Notes under the pieces: generated by a model
What the model saw: only the letters and a program-made list of their open reading frames with translations
Databases searched by the model: none
What the model was told of the DNA's origin: nothing
Source of the DNA: Proteiniphilum sp.
GTDB taxonomy: Bacteria; Bacteroidota; Bacteroidia; Bacteroidales; Dysgonomonadaceae
DNA: 5,554 bases
NCBI GenBank assembly: GCA_012728465.1
Contig: JAAYFB010000017.1
Coordinates: 1 to 5,554 of the forward strand
Reading direction: 5' to 3'
Program-made: the position numbers and the translations under genes
In this document: piece after piece, positions 1 to 3,824 of the stretch
Layout of the letters: the number at the start of each line of letters is the position of its first letter
Numbering within the stretch: position 1 is the first letter of the stretch

Positions 1-1
1 T

Positions 2-334
2 GCATTGTTAGAAGGTGGAGAAGGAATAAAAACCAAATCGGTAAACGAATATTACAGAGTTAGAAATGGAGACAATTTAGGCCGAATAGCATCAAAAAAT
101 GGAGTGTCTGTAGCCCAATTGAAATCATGGAATGGATTGAAAAATGACAACATTTCTGTTGGTAAAAATATTATTGTGAAAAAGAATGTTGAAGTTATTG
201 AGCCAGATCCTACAGAGCAATACCTAGCCAGCATAGATGCTCCTGATGACATTACTACTCAACCTAAAGAAGACTTAATGCTGAATGTAACAGAGATCAT
301 TGAGATTAACACTTCGCCAATTATACTAGAATAG
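2..334 (+). CDS. C-terminal part of a LysM-domain cell-wall protein (5' end outside window)
   Basis: The reading frame is open to the left edge, so the protein starts outside the window; the TTG at position 5 is an internal Leu codon, not a start. About 110 residues are visible. Roughly residues 16-60 form one LysM domain: it opens with YYRVRNGDNLGRIA, continues with GVSVAQLKSWNGL and closes with VGKNIIVKK, all standard LysM landmarks. LysM binds N-acetylglucosamine-containing glycans such as peptidoglycan, so the full protein is probably exported and acts on or anchors to the cell wall. In Bacteroidales such C-terminal LysM domains occur on lytic transglycosylases of the MltD type, amidases and peptidases; the catalytic part is not visible, so I do not choose. 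After the domain comes an acidic, low-complexity tail of about 49 residues (IEPDPTEQ, DAPDD, EIIE) with no recognised fold. The gene ends at TAG and converges on tsf, sharing the terminator that follows. Confidence 0.85.
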   Translation, partial: ALLEGGEGIKTKSVNEYYRVRNGDNLGRIASKNGVSVAQLKSWNGLKNDNISVGKNIIVKKNVEVIEPDPTEQYLASIDAPDDITTQPKEDLMLNVTEIIEINTSPIILE

Positions 335-410
335 TTCAGACTTTAAAAACACAAACTCAAATATCTTTCAAAACAGTATTTGTCAGCAATATGAACATAA
401 CGACTAAATG

Positions 411-447
411 AAAAAAGCGCTTTCAGAATAACTGAAAACGCTTTTTG
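411..447. terminator. Bidirectional intrinsic terminator between the LysM gene and tsf
   Basis: An inverted repeat pairs AAAAAGCG (412-419) with CGCTTTTT (439-446) and TTTCAG (421-426) with CTGAAA (432-437). One C/A mismatch (420/438) separates the two parts and the loop is AATAA (427-431). Read on the + strand the stem ends in five Ts; read on the - strand it ends in six (411-416). It lies between two convergent stop codons (334 and 475), so it can end both the LysM transcript and the rplM-rpsI-rpsB-tsf transcript. The tsf stop is only about 28 nt before it. No gene is seen in the rest of 335-474. Confidence 0.88.
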
Positions 448-474
448 TAATATTATCAATCTATAAAAAAGCTA

Positions 475-1293
475 TTAAGACAATGATACACGTTTGAATT
501 CGGTAACCATTAAATCCTTATCGCTTTGTTTGATAAATTGTTCGATAGTCATTTTGTTGTCTTTAACATAGTCTTGTTGCAACAAAGTATTCTCTTTATA
601 GAATTTCTGTAAAGATCCTTCTGCAATTCTATCAAGTAAGTGCTCAGGCTTACCACCTTCTGCAGCTTTCTCGCGAGCTATCTTAAGTTCTGTCTCTTTT
701 ACTTCTGCAGGTATAGTGTCAGCAGTAATAGAAATTGGGTTCATCGCTGCTACTTGCATAGCAACGTCCTTAGCTACGTCTTCAGACACAACTGATTTGT
801 TGAAACCAACTATTGTAGCTAACATATTACCCATATGAATATATGAAACAACGTGCTCAGCATTGATAAACTCATATCTGCTCAACTCCATTTTCTCACC
901 TGTAGAACCGATTTGATCGGTAATAATTTGCGAGATTGTTCTACCATCCACTTCAATATTTAATAGAGCCTCCAATGATTCTGGTTTGTGCTCGATTGCA
1001 GTATCAAGTATTTTTTGAGTTAAAGCAACGAAGTCAGCGTTTTTAGCAACAAAGTCTGTTTCGCAATTTAATGCTACTACTGCTCCGAAATTACCTACAA
1101 CTTTTGCAAGAACACAACCCTCGCTAGCCTCTCTGTCTTCACGTTTAGCAGCTACTGCTTGTCCCTTCTTACGTATAATTTCTATAGCCTTGTCAAAGTC
1201 ACCATCTGCTTCAGTCAAAGCACTCTTGCAATCCATCATTCCTGCACCTGTCATTTTGCGCAAGTGTTGGATATCTGCCATTTTAATTGCCAT
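475..1293 (-). CDS. tsf: Translation elongation factor Ts (EF-Ts)
   Basis: EF-Ts is the cytoplasmic nucleotide exchange factor that releases GDP from EF-Tu so that it can be recharged with GTP during elongation. The 272-residue product has the N-terminal UBA-like module with the first family signature LRKMTGAGMMDCKSAL (residues 11-26). It also has the second signature, CETDFVAK (77-84), whose TDFV reaches EF-Tu in known structures. The core follows (GEKMEL at 132-137, AMQVAAMNP at 178-186), then a C-terminal module ending FKRVSLS. I recall longer Bacteroides EF-Ts proteins (about 330 residues) with a central insertion; it is absent here, giving the usual compact length. A second Met lies at residue 5, but the first ATG is favoured because AAAGGAG sits exactly 6 nt before it. 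It is the last gene of the operon, 32 nt after rpsB, and is followed by the terminator. The rpsB-tsf pairing is conserved across bacteria. Confidence 0.98.
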   Translation of the reverse strand: MAIKMADIQHLRKMTGAGMMDCKSALTEADGDFDKAIEIIRKKGQAVAAKREDREASEGCVLAKVVGNFGAVVALNCETDFVAKNADFVALTQKILDTAIEHKPESLEALLNIEVDGRTISQIITDQIGSTGEKMELSRYEFINAEHVVSYIHMGNMLATIVGFNKSVVSEDVAKDVAMQVAAMNPISITADTIPAEVKETELKIAREKAAEGGKPEHLLDRIAEGSLQKFYKENTLLQQDYVKDNKMTIEQFIKQSDKDLMVTEFKRVSLS

Positions 1294-1299
1294 ATTATA

Positions 1300-1306
1300 C
1301 TCCTTT
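1300..1306 (-). promoter_or_regulatory. Strong Shine-Dalgarno sequence of tsf
   Basis: On the - strand AAAGGAG ends 6 nt before the tsf ATG (1291-1293). It would pair over seven bases with the usual 16S 3' end. It decides the first Met over the in-frame Met at codon 5. The other three genes of the operon have no such sequence before their starts, only A-rich leaders (rplM, rpsB) or a 4-nt coupling gap (rpsI). Confidence 0.8.
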
Positions 1307-1325
1307 ATTTTAAAAGTTATTATTA

Positions 1326-2177
1326 TTAGTCTTCTTCAGTAGCAAATTTTCCGGCTACAGCTGCATTCAAAGCATCTTTATCTTCTTTCTTGATACGCTC
1401 TTTTTTCGCTACTTTCGATTTTCTTTCTCTTTTAGCACCTTCTTCATCAGCAGCCATCTCTTCAGCAGCATTTGCATCAGCCTTCTCAATCTTGCGCTCT
1501 TGCAATCCTTCTTTCATCTCTTCGGTGATGTATCCTAAAATCATTTCTATTGATTTTGTTGAATCATCATTTGCAGGGATTACGAAATCTATATTATCTG
1601 GACTTGAGTTTGTATCAACGATAGCAAAGATAGGAATTCCTAATTTGTTAGCTTCTCTAACAGCAATGTGCTCTTTCATAACATCAACTACAAAAATAGC
1701 AGAAGGTAGGCGAGTTAAATCTTGGATAGATCCTAACATAGTCTCTAGTTTTGCACGTTGACGAGTAATTTGCAATTTCTCACGCTTTGACAACGTTTCA
1801 AAAGTACCATCTTTTATCATTTTGTCGATAGTAGTCATCTTTTTCACTGCCTTACGAATAGTAGGAAAGTTAGTAAGCATACCCCCAGGCCAACGCTCTA
1901 TTACATAGGGCATATTTACACCTTGTGCATACTTCTCAACCATTTCTTGCCCTTGCTTCTTGGTAGCAACAAAAAGAACTTTTTTGCCTGATTTAGCAAT
2001 TTGTCTTAATGCAGCTGCAGCTTCTTCAGCTTTAGCAATAGTTTTGTGAAGATCGATGATGTGGATTCCGTTACGCTCCATAAAGATGTAGGGCGCCATT
2101 GCTGGATTCCATTTTCTTTTTAAGTGACCGAAGTGTGCTCCAGCCTCTAGTAATTGGTCAAATTCTAATTTTGCCAT
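1326..2177 (-). CDS. rpsB: Small subunit ribosomal protein S2 (uS2)
   Basis: S2 joins the 30S subunit late and lies at the head-body junction, where it helps place S1 and mRNA. The 283-residue product matches the family over about residues 1-230. The N-terminal signature is LLEAGAHFGH (9-18), followed by KWNPAMAPYIF (22-32), IDLHKT (41-46), FVATKKQ (69-75) and the RWPGGMLTN block (95-103). The second S2 signature spans about 157-182, with LPSAIFVVDV and IAVREANKLGIP. IVDTN and the IPANDD stretch (200-205) follow. Residues from about 231 are a charged, Ala/Glu/Lys-rich tail (EKADANAAEE, KVAKKERIKK), probably disordered; an extended C-terminus is common in Bacteroidetes S2. The ATG follows an A-rich, unstructured leader without a Shine-Dalgarno. 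A long stem-loop lies 46 nt upstream and may control it. In gammaproteobacteria S2 represses rpsB-tsf through its mRNA leader; that it does so here is only inferred. Confidence 0.98.
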   Translation of the reverse strand: MAKLEFDQLLEAGAHFGHLKRKWNPAMAPYIFMERNGIHIIDLHKTIAKAEEAAAALRQIAKSGKKVLFVATKKQGQEMVEKYAQGVNMPYVIERWPGGMLTNFPTIRKAVKKMTTIDKMIKDGTFETLSKREKLQITRQRAKLETMLGSIQDLTRLPSAIFVVDVMKEHIAVREANKLGIPIFAIVDTNSSPDNIDFVIPANDDSTKSIEMILGYITEEMKEGLQERKIEKADANAAEEMAADEEGAKRERKSKVAKKERIKKEDKDALNAAVAGKFATEED

Positions 2178-2189
2178 TTTGTTTTTTTG

Positions 2190-2202
2190 TTTTATTCGTT
2201 TA
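2190..2202 (-). repeat. Copy of a 13-nt box before the rpsB start (TAAACGAATAAAA)
   Basis: On the - strand TAAACGAATAAAA lies 12 nt before the rpsB ATG and differs by one base from the box before the rplM GTG (3253-3265). Both are followed by an A-rich run interrupted by single Cs. It may be an initiation enhancer or a protein-binding site, or simply the A-rich leader style of this phylum. The match and positions are seen; any function is inference. Confidence 0.45.
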
Positions 2203-2222
2203 CTTTCTTTTTCTTAGTCGAA

Positions 2223-2282
2223 CTAGTATGGTAAGTTCCTCAACAATTCACATGAAGAGAATGTAGAGGAACGTCCATATAG
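2223..2282 (-). promoter_or_regulatory. Long imperfect stem-loop upstream of rpsB, candidate S2 leader element
   Basis: The RNA read from the - strand can fold into one extended stem of about 19 pairs. CTA/TAG (2223-2225 with 2280-2282) and TATGG/CCATA (2227-2231 with 2275-2279) form the base. An internal loop (2232-2234 against 2273-2274) leads to the perfect seven-pair helix GTTCCTC/GAGGAAC (2235-2241 with 2266-2272). A second internal loop and ATTC/GAAT (2246-2249 with 2259-2262) lead to a 9-nt apical loop. No T-run follows, so it is not an intrinsic terminator. A separate perfect hairpin GTTTAG-TAT-CTAAAC (2282-2296) abuts it on the 5' side. It sits in the 215-nt rpsI-rpsB spacer and ends 45 nt before the rpsB ATG. 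Alternating helices and internal loops resemble ribosomal protein binding leaders. I find no convincing promoter in the spacer, so it is probably part of the polycistronic mRNA. Confidence 0.55.
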
Positions 2283-2392
2283 TTTAGATACTAAACGTTA
2301 TTAAGCAGTAAGAAGCTCCTTCCTCAAATATCTTTTCAAAATGATAAAATATTCGAGATTTAGAGAAATACTCAAACAGCCTCTGTGGTATA

Positions 2393-2779
2393 TTAACGTT
2401 TTGAGAATTGGAACTTTCTTCTCGCTCCTGGTTGTCCTGGCTTTTTACGCTCAACAACACGTGGGTCGCGAGTCATAAATCCTTCAGCTCTTAATGCTGC
2501 TTTATCTTCTGCATTTACTTTCACCAAAGCACGAGCAATTGCTAATCTAGCAGCTTCTGCCTGTCCTTTAAAACCACCACCATGCAAATTGATTTTGATA
2601 TCGTATTTATCTACAGCCTCAAGAGTGTTTAGAGGTTGCTTTACGATAAATTGCAATATAGATGAGGGAAAATAATTTTCGATTTCACGTTTATTTATAA
2701 CGATTTTTCCAGTTCCTTCGCTCATGAATAAGCGAGCAACTGCGGCCTTGCGTCTTCCGATTGAATTTATTACTTCCAT
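2393..2779 (-). CDS. rpsI: Small subunit ribosomal protein S9 (uS9)
   Basis: S9 is a 30S head protein whose C-terminal tail reaches the P-site tRNA anticodon stem-loop. The 128-residue product is the normal family length. It opens with INSIGRRKAAVARLFM (4-19), typical of S9, carries the family signature GGGFKGQAEAARLAIARAL (67-85), and has the basic RDPRVVERKKPGQPGARRKF block (104-123). It ends in the near-invariant SKR (126-128) that contacts tRNA. The ATG lies 4 nt after the rplM stop, which is doubled (TAATAA), and no Shine-Dalgarno is visible. Translation is therefore probably coupled to rplM, in line with the conserved rplM-rpsI pair. A 215-nt structured spacer separates it from rpsB downstream. 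Confidence 0.98.
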   Translation of the reverse strand: MEVINSIGRRKAAVARLFMSEGTGKIVINKREIENYFPSSILQFIVKQPLNTLEAVDKYDIKINLHGGGFKGQAEAARLAIARALVKVNAEDKAALRAEGFMTRDPRVVERKKPGQPGARRKFQFSKR

Positions 2780-2783
2780 CTTA

Positions 2784-3239
2784 TTAGTTGAGTGTATTAA
2801 TGTCTAATTGTTTTGGCTGTTGTGCTTGATGTGGATGCTCTGCTCCCTCATATATGTATAAGTTTTTAAGTATAGCTGCACCTAATTTGTTTTTTGGCAA
2901 CATACCCTTAATTACTTTGCGCACTAGTCTATCAGGACTCTGCTTCATCATATCCTCTGGAGTAGATACTTTCTGACCACCTGGATAACCCGAGTAGCGA
3001 TAGTATTTTCTATCTGTCCACTTGTTTCCAGTAAGAACTACTTGCTCAGCATTGATAATAATTACGTTATCACCACAATCAACGTGTGGGCTGAAGCTTG
3101 CTTTGTACTTACCTCTCAACAACTTTGCTACTTTAGAACTCATGCGGCCTAATGTTTGTCCAGCTGCATCAATAACAACCCATTCTTTTTGAGCCGTTTC
3201 GTTATTAACGTGTTTAGTTTTGTAACTTAAAGTGTTCAC
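2784..3239 (-). CDS. rplM: Large subunit ribosomal protein L13 (uL13)
   Basis: L13 is an early-assembling 50S protein bound to 23S rRNA. The 151-residue product shows the family core: WVVIDAAGQTLGRMSSKVAK (20-39), LRGKYK (41-46), PHVDCGDNVIIINAEQVVLTG (51-71, compact and highly conserved), KYYRYSGYPGG (78-88), and the C-terminal signature region at 109-142 with KGMLPKNKLG and EHPHQAQQP. The start is GTG: the frame upstream runs only five codons to a stop and contains no ATG, and the first residues (NTLSYKT) line up with the start of Bacteroidales L13. No Shine-Dalgarno is visible; the leader just before the start is A-rich. It is the first gene of the operon, with its own promoter about 130 nt upstream of the start and a leader that may fold into a regulatory structure. 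Confidence 0.98.
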   Translation of the reverse strand: MNTLSYKTKHVNNETAQKEWVVIDAAGQTLGRMSSKVAKLLRGKYKASFSPHVDCGDNVIIINAEQVVLTGNKWTDRKYYRYSGYPGGQKVSTPEDMMKQSPDRLVRKVIKGMLPKNKLGAAILKNLYIYEGAEHPHQAQQPKQLDINTLN

Positions 3240-3370
3240 TTTACTTTTTGTTTTTTAATCGTTTAAAAAATTCAGCATGAAAATAGCTCTCCGTTTTTGT
3301 CTGGCTAAGGGACTAAAAGGCAAATAAGAAACTATATATCAAACTATTATGAATGAATTTTTAATAATCG
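3240..3370 (-). promoter_or_regulatory. rplM 5' leader with a long-range closing helix, candidate L13 leader RNA
   Basis: About 130 nt separate the inferred transcription start (near 3370) from the rplM GTG. Near its 5' end AAAAATTCA (- strand, 3354-3362) is exactly complementary to TGAATTTTT (3266-3274) near the 3' end. The helix can be extended by two more A-U pairs across a one-base bulge. It closes a 79-nt domain containing the least AT-rich part of the leader (about 3285-3320, with TAGTCCCTTAGCCAGAC and ACGGAGAGC), where short competing helices such as TAGC/GCTA are possible. An A-rich single-stranded stretch then runs to the start codon. Such a layout fits autoregulatory ribosomal protein leaders. 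I recall an L13 leader having been proposed for Bacteroidia by comparative genomics, but I cannot test the match here. Confidence 0.5.
3253..3265 (-). repeat. Copy of the 13-nt box before the rplM start (TAAACGATTAAAA)
   Basis: On the - strand TAAACGATTAAAA lies 13 nt before the rplM GTG. It matches the box before rpsB (2190-2202) at 12 of 13 bases and at almost the same distance from the start. It directly follows the 3' arm of the leader's closing helix. Confidence 0.45.
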
Positions 3371-3375
3371 GACTG

Positions 3376-3406
3376 CAAAGATACAAAAGTTCAGCTAATT
3401 ACCAAA
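3376..3406 (-). promoter_or_regulatory. Bacteroidetes-type promoter of the rplM-rpsI-rpsB-tsf operon
   Basis: On the - strand TATCTTTG (3376-3383) fits the Bacteroidetes -7 consensus TAnnTTTG exactly. It is preceded, after 19 bases, by TTTG (3403-3406, in the run TTTTTGG), which fits the -33 element. Both sequence and spacing match promoters used by the primary sigma factor of this phylum. Transcription should begin a few bases downstream, around 3370, leaving a leader of about 130 nt before rplM. No equally good promoter was seen in the rpsI-rpsB spacer. Confidence 0.82.
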
Positions 3407-3408
3407 AA

Positions 3409-3638
3409 TATAAGAGTATAATAATCAAATGAATTGTATCGAATTCTGACTTCACAATTAATTCAAAGTCAATACACAGCGATTTTCAACAAAAATATAT
3501 AGGACGAATAAAATATGAACTGTATTCGCAAAAAATAGGCTCTTATTTCACACACTAGCTCTTCATGAATAAAGATATTGTTTGTGTATTCACATAAGTC
3601 ATTCATAAGAGAACAAAACCCCAAAGGGTATCATTACC
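3409..3638. other. AT-rich gene-free spacer between the feo genes and the rplM promoter
   Basis: No convincing gene lies here. It holds weak inverted repeats only. ATTCATAAGAG (3601-3611) pairs with CTCTTCATGAAT (3559-3570) over 11 pairs with one bulge. CTCTTAT (3540-3546) could pair with the same 3605-3611 arm instead. GACTTCAC/GTGAAGTC-type pairing at 3448-3470 is short and partly wobble. A 45-codon frame on the - strand (3469-3606) looks like chance. Confidence 0.6.
3612..3629 (-). terminator. Possible weak terminator of the feo transcript
   Basis: On the - strand, 10 nt after the stop of the small FeoB-associated gene, ACCC-TTTG-GGGT is followed by TTTGTT. The stem has only four pairs (three G-C), so termination here would be weak. 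The larger imperfect hairpin just downstream (3559-3611) may help, although no long T-run follows it directly. Confidence 0.3.
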
Positions 3639-3803
3639 TTATTTAGACTTTTGCAAATTTTGTGGATTAAACTCGCAAGCGTTACAACTACCACAAATGC
3701 CCGCCGATTTTTTGTTTGTAAAGAAAAAGCGATATACACCTCTAATCAATACGAAAGAGACACCTAGGCCTACCAGTATTACTATTATTAATTGAATATC
3801 CAT
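3639..3803 (-). CDS. FeoB-associated Cys-rich membrane protein (54 residues)
   Basis: The 54-residue frame begins with ATG 21 nt after the feoB stop, on the same strand, so the two are almost surely co-transcribed. Residues 3-20 (IQLIIVILVGLGVSFVLI) form one membrane helix. A short basic-aromatic stretch follows (RGVYRFFFTNKK, 21-32), then the motif CGSCNAC (37-43, CxxCxxC) and a polar tail. This is the layout of the small FeoB-associated Cys-rich membrane protein family found after feoB in many Bacteroidetes and Firmicutes. The basic residues after the helix suggest that the Cys motif faces the cytoplasm. The role is not established; binding iron or another metal, or steadying FeoB, are reasonable guesses from the Cys triplet and the location. 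It takes the place that feoC occupies in enterobacteria but has no visible FeoC-like winged-helix fold. No clear Shine-Dalgarno precedes it. Its small size makes it easy to miss. Confidence 0.85.
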   Translation of the reverse strand: MDIQLIIVILVGLGVSFVLIRGVYRFFFTNKKSAGICGSCNACEFNPQNLQKSK

Positions 3804-3824
3804 AATACTTAAAACGATTTGATG

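Noticed and set aside
5..7. TTG as the start of a 109-residue LysM protein
   Set aside because: The frame is open to the left edge, and a LysM domain with no export signal would be unusual; it is the C-terminal end of a larger protein.
52..252. 66-codon - strand ORF opposite the LysM domain
   Set aside because: It overlaps a clear LysM coding region in antisense and has no recognisable features.
1390..1761. 123-codon + strand ORF inside rpsB
   Set aside because: Exact antisense shadow of a certain ribosomal gene; the Ser/Ala/Phe-rich product reflects the reverse of S2 codons.
2283..2392. Internal promoter for rpsB-tsf
   Set aside because: Near matches to TAnnTTTG (GATATTTG, TCATTTTG) lack a TTTG at the right distance, so none is supported.
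2294..2400. AACGTTA (2294-2300) pairing with TAACGTT (2394-2400) across the rpsI-rpsB spacer
   Set aside because: Seven mostly A-T pairs around a palindromic core over a loop of about 93 nt; likely chance, and one arm overlaps the rpsI stop.
3469..3606. 45-codon ORF on the - strand downstream of the feo genes
   Set aside because: AT-rich random-looking product (many I, F, Y) with no family likeness, no ribosome binding site, and overlap with a hairpin arm.
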